Source: Bin87 sp963665395 (lineage in GTDB: Bacteria; Chloroflexota; Dehalococcoidia; Lucifugimonadales; UBA3495). From it: a DNA stretch of 64,000 bases. The notes beneath the pieces are model-generated. The model saw nothing but the letters and a program-made list of their open reading frames with translations. It had not been told where the DNA came from and ran no database searches. This document shows, in pieces, positions 32,581 to 39,834 of the stretch. Within the stretch, counting starts at the first letter, position 1. Every line of letters starts with the position of its first letter. The position numbers were made by a program, and so were the translations under genes. The stretch is taken from contig OY762251.1 of assembly GCA_963665395.2 (NCBI GenBank), forward strand, positions 1,612,001 through 1,676,000, given 5' to 3'.

Positions 32581-34434
32581 TTATGCCAGTCCATGCTCCG
32601 CCAGCACCGGCCCGATGGCCTCCACCAGCGGCGGCAGGTATTCGTTCCAGTCCCCGACGATGCCGTAGTCGGCGGCGCGGAAGATGGCGGCCCGGTGGTT
32701 GCGGTTGATGGCCAGGATGACGCCGGCTTTCTGGATGCCCACGGTGTGGTTGAACGCGCCCCGGATGCCTACGGCCAGATAGACTTGCGGGGCGATGGTG
32801 CGCCCGCTGATGCCCACCTGGATGTGGTGGGGCAGCCAGCCGGAATGCACCACGTTGCGCGTGGTGGCGATGGACGCGCCGATGCTGGCCGCCAGTTGCT
32901 GCGCGGTGGACACCCCCTCTTCCGTCACGCCCATACCCAGGCCGACCACCACTTCGGCGGAAGTCAGTTCCAGCGCGCCGTGTTCCTCGGAAAGATGCTC
33001 GCTGAGCAATGTTGCGTCGGAGGCAGCGGCGGGCGATGGCGCGATGGCGTCCACGGGCGCGGCTGCCCCCGCCTCGGGCGGCGCCGGCGTCAGTACGCCT
33101 GGCCTGAGGGTGACCAGGTTGGGCAGGGTTTTCGACAGAATCGGCGCAACTACGTTGCCGCCCAGGGCCGGCTTGAGCTGAACCAGTTGGCCGGCGTCGT
33201 TGATTTCCAGGTCGATGGCGTCGCCGGTGAGGCCGAGGCGTTGGCGGGCCGCGATGCGGGCGGCCAGGTCCCGCCCGTCGGCGGTGGCGGCGAACAGCAC
33301 CGCGTAGGGCGGCTGTTGCGCGATGGCGTCCGACAGCGTGTCGGCCACGCCGCGCCCGCAGATCAGGCCCAGCCCGGTGGTGTCCAGCGTCAGGATGCGA
33401 TCCGCGCCGTACTCCGCCAACGGTCCGGTGATTGCCTGATCCGGCGAGCCATCACCGATGACTACCGCCACCACCTCGCTCTGAGTGATTGGAGCGAGGG
33501 CGCGGGCCTTGCCCAGCATCTCCAGCGTAACTTGCCGCACGCCGCCGCCGGCCAGCTCGGCAACTACCCAGATGCTGCGGTCGCCGCCGGTGTAGCGGGG
33601 CGCCGCCGCGTCGTCGGGAATCTGACCATCATCTACCGAGATTGTGGCCAGCCGTTCCCGGAGCATATCGGCAACCTGCCGCGCCGCGTCCGCCGGCGTT
33701 TCATCCCGAATCACCACGCCCAGCCGGTCGGGTTCCACCAGGCGGATGTCCTCAACCCAGGTGGGCGAGCCTTCCAGTCCGAAGAGGGAAAGGTCGTCGG
33801 TCAGGTCGGCGCAGGTCAGTTGCTCGATGGCTTTGCCTTCCGCCTCGGCCATCTCCTCCCGGCCGGGGTAGCGTTCCTGGCCGGCGCCTTCGGTGACGCA
33901 CACCACGGCGGGCAGGGCGCATTCCAATACCTGGTAACCCTCGTCGGTGACCCGCTCCACGGTGATGCGGTTGCCGGCGCGGTCAACTTCCAGCTTGCGG
34001 ACGTTGCTGACGTGGGGCAGGCCCATCAGCTCGGCGACTTCCGGGCCTACCTGGCCAGTTTCGGCGTCGCTGCTGTTGCGTCCGCAGACGATGAGGTCGG
34101 GGGCTTCCCGTTGCAGGGCCAGGGCCAAAGCCTGCGCCGTGGCCAGGGTATCGCTGCCGGCCAAGGCCCGGTCGGACAGCAGCACGGCCCGGTCGGCGCC
34201 CAGGGCATAGCATTGGGTAAGCCCCTCGGCGGCGTTGGGTGGGCCCATGGACAGCGCGACTACCGAATCGTCATCGTCGTCCCCCTGCTTCAAATCCGCC
34301 GCCATGTTGATGCCCAGCAGGTCGAAGGGGTTGATCTCCGACGGCACTCCCTCCCGCTGGATCACCTTGTTTTCGTAGTCAAACTGGATGCGGGAAACTA
34401 CGGGGACAAATTTGACGCAGACGGCGATCTTCAT
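32581..34434 (-). CDS. Electron transfer flavoprotein, fused beta and alpha subunits
   Basis: One 617-residue chain contains a full EtfB (residues about 1-260; MKIAVCVKFVP, GPPNAAEGL, CGRNSSDAETGQVGPEVAELMGLPHV) and then EtfA (about 280-617). The EtfA C-terminal FAD domain is clear: ASIGASIATTRNVVHSGWL, HHIQVGISGRTIAPQVYLAVG, IRGAFNHTVG and AAIFRAADYGIVGDW. ETFs pass electrons from acyl-CoA dehydrogenases to the quinone pool; the subunits are usually separate. The EtfB stop would be expected near residue 260, but the frame continues without interruption through a proline/aspartate linker. AGGAG stands 11 nt before the ATG. No ETF-quinone oxidoreductase gene is adjacent. Confidence 0.9.
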   Translation of the reverse strand: MKIAVCVKFVPVVSRIQFDYENKVIQREGVPSEINPFDLLGINMAADLKQGDDDDDSVVALSMGPPNAAEGLTQCYALGADRAVLLSDRALAGSDTLATAQALALALQREAPDLIVCGRNSSDAETGQVGPEVAELMGLPHVSNVRKLEVDRAGNRITVERVTDEGYQVLECALPAVVCVTEGAGQERYPGREEMAEAEGKAIEQLTCADLTDDLSLFGLEGSPTWVEDIRLVEPDRLGVVIRDETPADAARQVADMLRERLATISVDDGQIPDDAAAPRYTGGDRSIWVVAELAGGGVRQVTLEMLGKARALAPITQSEVVAVVIGDGSPDQAITGPLAEYGADRILTLDTTGLGLICGRGVADTLSDAIAQQPPYAVLFAATADGRDLAARIAARQRLGLTGDAIDLEINDAGQLVQLKPALGGNVVAPILSKTLPNLVTLRPGVLTPAPPEAGAAAPVDAIAPSPAAASDATLLSEHLSEEHGALELTSAEVVVGLGMGVTEEGVSTAQQLAASIGASIATTRNVVHSGWLPHHIQVGISGRTIAPQVYLAVGIRGAFNHTVGIQKAGVILAINRNHRAAIFRAADYGIVGDWNEYLPPLVEAIGPVLAEHGLA

Positions 34435-34469
34435 TTTGACGGGGCTCCTGCTGGGGTTTTGTCGAGCGG

Positions 34470-35858
34470 TTAAGCGAGCCGGCGGGGATCCAGACTGGCG
34501 CGAATTTGACGCTCCAATAGTTCCAGGCCGGCGCTGACGGATACGGGATAACGGGCCGGGCTGCGCAGCCTTTTGTGCTCCACCGGCAAGGCATTCAGGC
34601 CAGCGGTGACCCGCTGGCGGGCGTCGGGGATGCTCTCCGGCGGGCCGATGCGCTTGCCGTCAACCATGACGGTTTTCAGCAACGGCTCGCAGTCGTTAAT
34701 TTCGTCTTCGGCGAGGCCGATAACGTCTCCCGCCATCATCCCGTCGCCGTCATACCGGCGGAACACCTGCTTGGCGCCGGGGAGGGAGGACTTGCCCACG
34801 CTGAGCTTCATCACCGGCCGGCCGTTGTAGCCGACCATCTTGTACACCATGTCGCACGACGGGGCGTCCGCGGACACGCCGACGCGGGTGCCCACGCCGA
34901 ACATATCAATGGGCGCGCCGCCCTGGACGAGCCGCTCCAGCGCGTATTCGTCCAGGCCGCCGCTGGCGACGATGCGGACGTAGTCCAGGCCGGCGTCGTC
35001 CAGGATGCGGCGCACCTGCCGGCTCAGCGCGTCGAAATCGCCGGAGTCCAGGCGCACGCCGGTCAGACGATTGCCCTCGGCTGCCATCTCCCGAGCCACG
35101 GTGGCCGCCGTGTGCGCCGCGTTGATGGTGTCGTAGGTATCCAGCAGGAGGATGCTGCGGTCGGGGAACATACGGGAGTAGGCGCGGAAAGCGTCGGCTT
35201 CGTCGTCGAAGCCGGTGATGTAGGAATGGGCCATGGTGCCGGTGGGCGGGATGCCGTACCGACGGGCGGCCAGGACGTTACTGGTGGCCCCGAAGCCGGC
35301 GATGTAAGAGACGCGGGCCATGCGCAAGGCTGCTTCGCCGCCGTGGGTGCGGCGGGCGGCGAAATCGGCGATGGGCCGTCCCTGGGCCGCCTGGACGCAA
35401 CGGGCGGACTTGGTGGCCAGCAGCGTCTGGTACTGGATCTGGTTGATGACGATGGTCTCCGCCAACTGGGCCGCGATGACCGGGCCGGTAACCTCCAGCG
35501 CCGGCGCGTCGGCGAAGAAGAGACTGCCTTCCGGCATAGCCCGCACGCAGCCGGTGAAGCGGAAAGAGCCCAGATATTCGAGGAAATCCTCGGTGAAAAT
35601 GCCGGTGTCGCGCAGGTAGTTCACGCTCTCCGGGTCAAAGGACAACGCCGCCAGGCAATCGAGGGCGTCGTCAATGCCAGCGGCTACCAAGTATCCCCGA
35701 TCCGGCGGGTACTCGCGGATGTACAGGCTGAAGGTGGCTTCCCCGTCCATGCCCTCGGCAAAGTACGACTGCGCCATGGTCAGTTCATAAAGGTCCGTGA
35801 GCAGACCCATCTCGCCGGCCGGCGCCGGGAGGTAGGCAGGTATGCTTGGGGCGCTCAT
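34470..35858 (-). CDS. pncB: Nicotinate phosphoribosyltransferase
   Basis: This enzyme makes nicotinate mononucleotide from nicotinate and PRPP, the salvage route to NAD. The 462-residue protein shows LLTDLYELTMAQSYF at the N-terminus, GTMAHSYITGF around the catalytic histidine, DTYDTINAAHTA and VRLDSGDFDALS of the phosphoribosyl site, and FGVGTRVGVSAD. The ATG at 35858 is preferred to an upstream TTG (35879). Its stop lies 36 bp before the ETF gene start on the same strand. Confidence 0.93.
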   Translation of the reverse strand: MSAPSIPAYLPAPAGEMGLLTDLYELTMAQSYFAEGMDGEATFSLYIREYPPDRGYLVAAGIDDALDCLAALSFDPESVNYLRDTGIFTEDFLEYLGSFRFTGCVRAMPEGSLFFADAPALEVTGPVIAAQLAETIVINQIQYQTLLATKSARCVQAAQGRPIADFAARRTHGGEAALRMARVSYIAGFGATSNVLAARRYGIPPTGTMAHSYITGFDDEADAFRAYSRMFPDRSILLLDTYDTINAAHTAATVAREMAAEGNRLTGVRLDSGDFDALSRQVRRILDDAGLDYVRIVASGGLDEYALERLVQGGAPIDMFGVGTRVGVSADAPSCDMVYKMVGYNGRPVMKLSVGKSSLPGAKQVFRRYDGDGMMAGDVIGLAEDEINDCEPLLKTVMVDGKRIGPPESIPDARQRVTAGLNALPVEHKRLRSPARYPVSVSAGLELLERQIRASLDPRRLA

Positions 35859-35982
35859 TGACGGAGCCTGACGGGACAACAGGGGACGGTGGCGAAAGAC
35901 CGGAGGATGCCAGCATTATCCGGCGGGCCGGCGGCAGTGTCAAACCAGCCGGGCTATGAAACGCTACGATCCCAAAGCCGCG

Positions 35983-36508
35983 CTCACGCGTACCCACTTT
36001 CCGGGGGCGGAATGTCAGAAGCAGGATTTCCAGGATTTGACGGATTATCAGGATTGAGATCATCCGACGGCAGCGTCGCACCCCATCCGGTACATCCTGT
36101 AAATCCGGTAAATCCTGCTTCTGACAAGCTACCAAAATGGCTCACGCATACCCAGTTTGTCATCGCGAGGAGCGAAGTCCGCCGCTGGCGGATGGCGATC
36201 TCGTTCCAAGAGCGACGTTCGTTACCGCGACGAGATTGCCGCGCTGCGCTCGCAATGACAGTTTGGGGAAAATTGCCGCGCTGCGCTCGCAATGACAGTT
36301 TGGGGAAGATTGCCGCGCTGCGCTCGCAATGACAGTTTGGGGAAGATTGCCGCGCTGCGCTCGCAATGACAGTTTGGGGAAGATTGCCGCGCTGCGCTCG
36401 CAATGACAGTTTGGGGAAAATTGCCGCGCTGCGCTCGCAATGACAGTTTGGGGAAAATTGCCGCGCTGCGCTCGCAATGACAGTTTGGGGAAAGTGGGTA
36501 CGCGTGAG
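35983..36508. repeat. Composite nested repeat element, copy 1 (526 bp)
   Basis: The outer terminal inverted repeats are CTCACGCGTACCCACTTT / AAAGTGGGTACGCGTGAG (18 nt, perfect). Inside are a family C palindrome (36013-36126), a second CTCACGC(G/A)TACCCA terminus near 36139, an 'AGCGAAGTCCGCC...GGCGGATGGC' hairpin and seven 37-bp tandem units. A near-identical composite with only four units is at 46663-47059. Reading frames across it in both strands are artefacts of the repeats. Confidence 0.9.
36234..36492. repeat. Tandem array, seven 37-bp units
   Basis: The unit starts GATTGCCGCGCTGCGCTCGC and continues AATGACAGTTTGGGGAA. Seven copies are almost identical (only A/G variation at the junction). 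There are no spacers, so it is not a CRISPR array. The homologous array at 46896-47043 has four units. Confidence 0.95.
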
Positions 36509-36661
36509 CAAAGCTGCGGCGATTGCAAAGTCCTTGTACCTCCGCTCATGGTGAGCCTGTCGAACCATGAGCTACTCTGGTCAAGCCATCCTTCGACAAG
36601 CTCAGGATGAGCGGATCAGGAGGTTCCGCCGACTTTGCAATCGTCCTGTGAGCAAAGCCCA

Positions 36662-36813
36662 GGGTCTTTCGGTTGTCGTTGCGAGGAGCACAGTCCGGCT
36701 CTGGCGGATGGCAATCTTGTCGTTGGAACAGACCCGTTTGTGGTTAGCCACCGGAGCCTTGACGGGATTGCTTCGCTGCGCTCGCAATGACAAACATGAA
36801 AACCGAAAGACCC
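36662..36813. repeat. MITE-like element, family A, copy 2 (152 bp)
   Basis: The copy has the same length and ends as the one at 3161-3312. Here the terminal repeats GGGTCTTTCGGTT / AACCGAAAGACCC are a perfect match. It lies just upstream of the tRNA-Val promoter. Confidence 0.85.
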
Positions 36814-36832
36814 TGGAGCAAAGCCGCGGCGA

Positions 36833-36862
36833 TTGAAGCGCGCGCGTCGCCTGTGCTATGAT
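36833..36862 (+). promoter_or_regulatory. Promoter of tRNA-Val
   Basis: The boxes are TTGAAG, 18 nt, TATGAT. The predicted start near 36869 lies about 9 nt upstream of the mature tRNA 5' end. Confidence 0.6.
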
Positions 36863-36877
36863 GCCGGTGTGTAGTGG

Positions 36878-36954
36878 GGGCGGTTAGCTCAGTTGGTTAG
36901 AGTACTTGCTCGACACGCAAGAGGTCAGTGGTTCGAGTCCACTACCGCCCACCA
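36878..36954 (+). tRNA. tRNA-Val (anticodon GAC)
   Basis: The cloverleaf folds fully. The acceptor stem is GGGCGGT with ACCGCCC, and the D arm is GCTC...GAGT. The anticodon arm is CTTGC-TCGACAC-GCAAG with anticodon GAC, the T arm is AGTGG-TTCGAGT-CCACT, and CCA is encoded at 36952-36954. It reads GUC/GUU valine codons. It is flanked by repeats on both sides. Confidence 0.95.
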
Positions 36955-37549
36955 GTTTCTATCCCGTTCGTGTTGTCGCGGCCCACGCCGGTATATTCAA
37001 AGCCCAATCGCGGCATATCCACCGCCCGACCACATTCGGCGTCAAGGGAACGGGATTGCCACATGGTTCGACAGGCTCACCATGAGCGGGGGGCGGTAGT
37101 TGTTGGGATGTTCCTCCTTTGGTTGGTTGGTCGGTGGGTTTTGGTTTGCTGATTTCGGGTTCGGGGGTTCGGGTTGTCGGCGCTACGGCCAGAGAGCGTT
37201 TTTGCGAATTGATGTCCTAGGATTGCGCGTGCTGACGGTCCGTTTTGGTATGAACCACCCTCGCGCAGCGGTGGTGACACCCGCCGTACTGGTCTATGCG
37301 GTACCGGAGAAATTACCGACCTTTGCGATAGCCAGCGGTGCAGAAGATCCGACGTGTCGCAATGTACGGTTGCGACGGTTGACCGTGTTACCTGAACCCC
37401 TGTGAACCCGATATTCAGATGTTGGTTGGCGCCGGGCGTTGGGCCGTAGCCTCAGGCTTGCCGCTCGACTGGTAGATATAGTGTAGGGAACGGATGTGCG
37501 GTTGCGCAAGGGGTTGGTGTCACTTCATGCGCACTCAATTTGACTGATC
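36955..37549. other. Long intergenic region after tRNA-Val
   Basis: No supported gene is seen. It contains a dispersed repeat near 37064-37088 (ATGGTTCGACAGGCTCACCA). Apart from that, a run of G/T-rich sequence (37095-37180) is followed by ordinary mixed sequence. Short open frames on both strands lack ribosome sites and family resemblance. Confidence 0.6.
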
Positions 37550-37643
37550 GTCAGAAGCAGGATGGTCGGGATTTGAAGGATTATCAGGATTGGAGCCGTG
37601 CCACAGCGGAGATTGCCTCAATCCGGTCAATCCCGCCAAATCC
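37550..37643. repeat. Family C repeat, left part
   Basis: The left arm (GTCAGAAGCAGGAT and GGATTATCAGGAT) is present. The expected right arm ending in CTGCTTCTGAC is missing and is replaced directly by the next element (CTCATGCGTACC...), so this copy appears truncated by that insertion. Confidence 0.7.
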
Positions 37644-37858
37644 CTCATGCGTACCGATTTTGTCATTGTGAGGAGCGAAGTCCGCCGCAGGCGGATGGCA
37701 ATCTCGATGGGTGAGCGATGTTTGCTCCGGCGACGAGATTGCCGCGCTTCGCTCTCCGAGATTGCCGCGCTTCGCTCTCCGAGATTGCCACGCTTCGCTC
37801 TCCGAGATTGCCACGCTTCGCTCGCAATGACAGGTTGCGCAAAGTGGGTACGCATGAG
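37644..37858. repeat. CTCAYGCGTACC element with four 23-bp tandem units
   Basis: Its terminal inverted repeats (CTCATGCGTACC... / ...GTACGCATGAG) enclose a GCGAAGTCCGCCG/CAGGCGGATGGC hairpin. An array at 37734-37825 has four 23-bp units (CGAGATTGCC[GA]CGCTTCGCTCTC). The array is formed from a different part of the same parent palindrome than the 37-bp arrays. Confidence 0.85.
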
Positions 37859-37867
37859 GCTGGCGCG

Positions 37868-38011
37868 CTCACGCGTACCCACTTTGTCATCGCGAGGAGC
37901 GAAGTCCGCCTCTGGCGGATGGCGATCTCGGTCCGGGAGCGACGTCCGTTACCGCGACGAGATTGCCGCGCTTCGCTCGCAATGACAGGTTGCGCAAAGT
38001 GGGTACGCATG
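37868..38011. repeat. CTCACGCGTACC element, simple form (144 bp)
   Basis: This is the basic, unexpanded form of the element. It has left arm CTCACGCGTACCCACTTT, then TCATCGCGAGGAGCG, one GAGATTGCC...CGCAATGACA unit, and right arm AAAGTGGGTACGCATG. It lies about 115 bp upstream of the ferredoxin-thioredoxin reductase gene. Confidence 0.85.
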
Positions 38012-38125
38012 GGGCTGGCGCGGCGTTGCAGAGTTGGGCGGATCCCATTATCATTGAGCGGCGTTTTCGGCCGCTCATCCGAAGGGTTTGAAACGCTATA
38101 GCCGCACACAGCAAGGAGAATTGAA

Positions 38126-38551
38126 TTGGCTGACCAGCCCAGCGAAAAAGCCATCCAGCGGATGCGCCTGTTTGTCGAACGCTATTGCGAGAAGTCGGGC
38201 ACATTCACGCACCCGGAAGAGGGGATCGCCGAATCCGTAATCCTGGGCCTGGCCCAGAACGTCGATGAAATCGGACGGCCCCTCTGCCCCTGCCGCTTCT
38301 ATCCCAGCAAGGAAGAGGAGGTCAAGCATCGCACCTGGATCTGCGCCTGCGACGATATGCAGATCTACAAGTACTGTCATTGACTGCTCTTCGTGAATGA
38401 GGCAGGTCTGCCCATCACCGAGCATCTTCCCGAGGACCACGAGGGCCGCGCCATCTACGGCCTGGTGAAAGACCCGACCCCGGACAAGGGGCGCCCCCTG
38501 CGCGACAAGGCGGAGGAACGGGAGCGGGAGCGCCGGGAGCGGCCTTCCTGA
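38126..38551 (+). CDS. Ferredoxin-thioredoxin reductase catalytic-subunit homologue, probable selenoprotein
   Basis: The frame starts at TTG with AAGGAG 7 nt upstream. It shows the FTR signature with exact spacing: C54-P-C56, 16 residues, C73-A-C75, 8 residues, C84-H-[TGA]. In known FTR the pattern is CPC-x16-CPC-x8-CHC. The missing last cysteine is the TGA at 38381-38383 (codon 86). The frame then continues LLFVNEAGLPITEHLPEDHE for 55 codons to a real TGA at 38549. A SECIS-like hairpin follows the first TGA. By homology, C54, C73, C75 and C84 bind a [4Fe-4S] cluster, while C56 and residue 86 form the redox-active pair. Residue 86 would be selenocysteine, giving a selenenylsulfide. The enzyme would reduce thioredoxin-like partners with ferredoxin electrons. 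No selA, selB, selC or ferredoxin gene is in the window. A plain stop would leave an 85-residue protein lacking half the active site. Confidence 0.88.
38384..38430 (+). promoter_or_regulatory. Bacterial SECIS-like element
   Basis: Seventeen nt after the TGA the mRNA can form GGCA-GGUC-UGCC (38401-38412). The ten apical bases GCAGGUCUGC are identical to the E. coli fdhF SECIS apex as I remember it. Below a bulged A (38400), UG/CA, G/C and further pairs extend the stem (38393-38399 with 38413-38418). Spacing from UGA to the loop GGUC is 21 nt, within the range used by bacterial SelB. Confidence 0.85.
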
Positions 38552-38571
38552 GCCGCTCTAATTTGGGATCG

Positions 38572-38664
38572 CCAGAAGCAGGATTTTCAAGATTTGGGGA
38601 TTTGCCGGATTGGACGCTGTCCTCTGCGGGACGGCTCCAGTCGGGCAAATCCTGCTTTTGTTGA
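38572..38664. repeat. Family C repeat downstream of the FTR gene
   Basis: It starts CCAGAAGCAGGATTTTCAAG and ends CAAATCCTGCTTTTGTTGAC, an imperfect pair. It lies 20 bp after the FTR stop and may serve as its transcription end. Confidence 0.8.
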
Positions 38665-38700
38665 CGTAACCGTAGTTGAGCCGGCCCTGTACTACCCCTC

Positions 38701-39168
38701 ACCCCGGCCCTCTCCCACAAGGGGAGAGGGAGTGATGGCGTTTAGCGGCGGCGGTACGGTGATACCCCGCACCCCGGCCCTCTCCCACAAGGGGAGAGGG
38801 AGTGATGGCGTTCAGCGGTGGCGGTACGGTGATACCCCGCACCCCAGCCCTCTCCCACAAGGGGAGAGGGAGTGATGGCGTTCAGCGGCGGCGGTACGGT
38901 GATACCCCGCACCCCGGCCCTCTCCCACAAGGGGAGAGGGAGTGATGGCGTTCAGCGGCGGCGGTACGGTGATACCCCGCACCCCGGCCCTCTCCCACAA
39001 GGGGAGAGGGAGTGATGGCGTTCAGCGGCGGCGGTACGGTGATACCCCGCACCCCGGCCCTCTCCCACAAGGGGAGAGGGAGTGATGGCGTTCAGCGGCG
39101 GCGGTACGGTGATACCCCGCACCCCGGCCCTCTCCCACAAGGGGAGAGGGAGTGATGGCGTTCAGCGG
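38701..39168. repeat. Tandem array of a 70-bp unit, about 6.7 copies
   Basis: Each unit carries the hairpin CCCTCTCCC-ACAA-GGGGAGAGGG, then AGTGATGGCGTTCAGCGG, CGGCGGTACGGTGATACCCC and a short joint. Units differ at only one to three positions. The last partial unit contains the stop codon of the DinB-like gene (39162-39164). This suggests that the array grew out from the end of that gene. No spacers, so not a CRISPR array. Confidence 0.95.
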
Positions 39169-39692
39169 TGCCAGCCCATGCCCTTGTACATTCCGCGCAG
39201 GTAGGCGATCTGGCCGCCGTGGGAGACGCAGTCCCAGGTCATCTGGCCCAGGGCCGCGGCCACGGTGCGGGGTTCCGACACGGGTGGAATGACCTTGGCC
39301 TGCTGCATCTGGGCTTCGGTCAGGGCCGGCAGGTACTCCCGCAGGGCGGAACGCACCTGCTCGAAGTAGTCCATCTGGAGGCTGCGGGCCGGGGGCTGCC
39401 AGTCGCAGACCATTTGGTGTGTCCAGCCCAGGCCGCGATTTTCGCCGTCGGCCGGCATGGTGAAATGCCGCTCCCAGTTGTCGGCGTCCCACAGCTGGGG
39501 CAAATCGCGGAGCCGGGTGTGAATGAAGGAGTCGATCACCCGGGACAGGTGCCAGAGGATCCAGGCGACGGAGTTGCAGTCGTCCGCCGGGATGCGGTGA
39601 AACTCCTCGTCGGTCAGGTCTTTCAAAGCCAGGTCAATGGTGGTGAAGTTGTTTTCCAGGGCAGAGATGAGGCCGTCGGCTGCTGCTGGCAT
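39162..39692 (-). CDS. DinB-superfamily protein
   Basis: The 176-residue protein is a predicted four-helix metal-binding bundle. Helix 1 starts at LISALENNFTTIDLALKDLTDEEF. The ligand histidines appear in AWILWHLSRVIDSF and in the C-terminal HGGQIAYLRGMYKGMG. Members include mycothiol- or bacillithiol-dependent transferases and many uncharacterised proteins. AAGGAGA stands 8 nt before the ATG. The stop codon lies inside the 70-bp tandem repeat, so the last residues (GMGWHR) border on repeat sequence. Confidence 0.82.
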   Translation of the reverse strand: MPAAADGLISALENNFTTIDLALKDLTDEEFHRIPADDCNSVAWILWHLSRVIDSFIHTRLRDLPQLWDADNWERHFTMPADGENRGLGWTHQMVCDWQPPARSLQMDYFEQVRSALREYLPALTEAQMQQAKVIPPVSEPRTVAAALGQMTWDCVSHGGQIAYLRGMYKGMGWHR

Positions 39693-39834
39693 GAGGGAAG
39701 TCTCCTTATTGGCTCGGTGAACGGCGCTAACGTTGATTCTATTATAAATACCAGTCTAGCGGATGTGATGCACCGGGTTTCACGCCGGGAATATACTATT
39801 GGCAGACGTCAGATTCGACATGAGGAAATTGCAG

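Noticed and set aside
32593..34473. 626-codon frame antisense to the fused ETF
   Set aside because: Shadow frame with no family resemblance; the ETF frame is fully conserved. The same applies to 39796-41889 opposite ligA and 48366-50579 opposite the CoA ligase.
36234..36492. Tandem 37-bp repeats as a CRISPR array
   Set aside because: Units are directly adjacent with no unique spacers, and no cas gene is in the window. The same holds for the 70-bp array at 38701-39168 and the 23-bp array at 37734-37825.
35984..36568. Long frames through the composite repeat (RAQRGN... repeats)
   Set aside because: They arise from repeat sequence whose unit (37 bp) changes frame with each copy. Similar 'CQKQDFPDL' peptides come from family C repeats and are not genes.
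37100..37509. Possible small genes after tRNA-Val (101 aa plus strand, 71 aa minus strand)
   Set aside because: No ribosome sites, atypical composition and mutual overlap; no family resemblance.
38126..38383. Reading the FTR homologue as an ordinary 85-residue protein ending at the first TGA
   Set aside because: This would remove one of the two redox-active residues at exactly the conserved Cys position. It would also ignore the continuing FTR-like frame and the SECIS-like hairpin.
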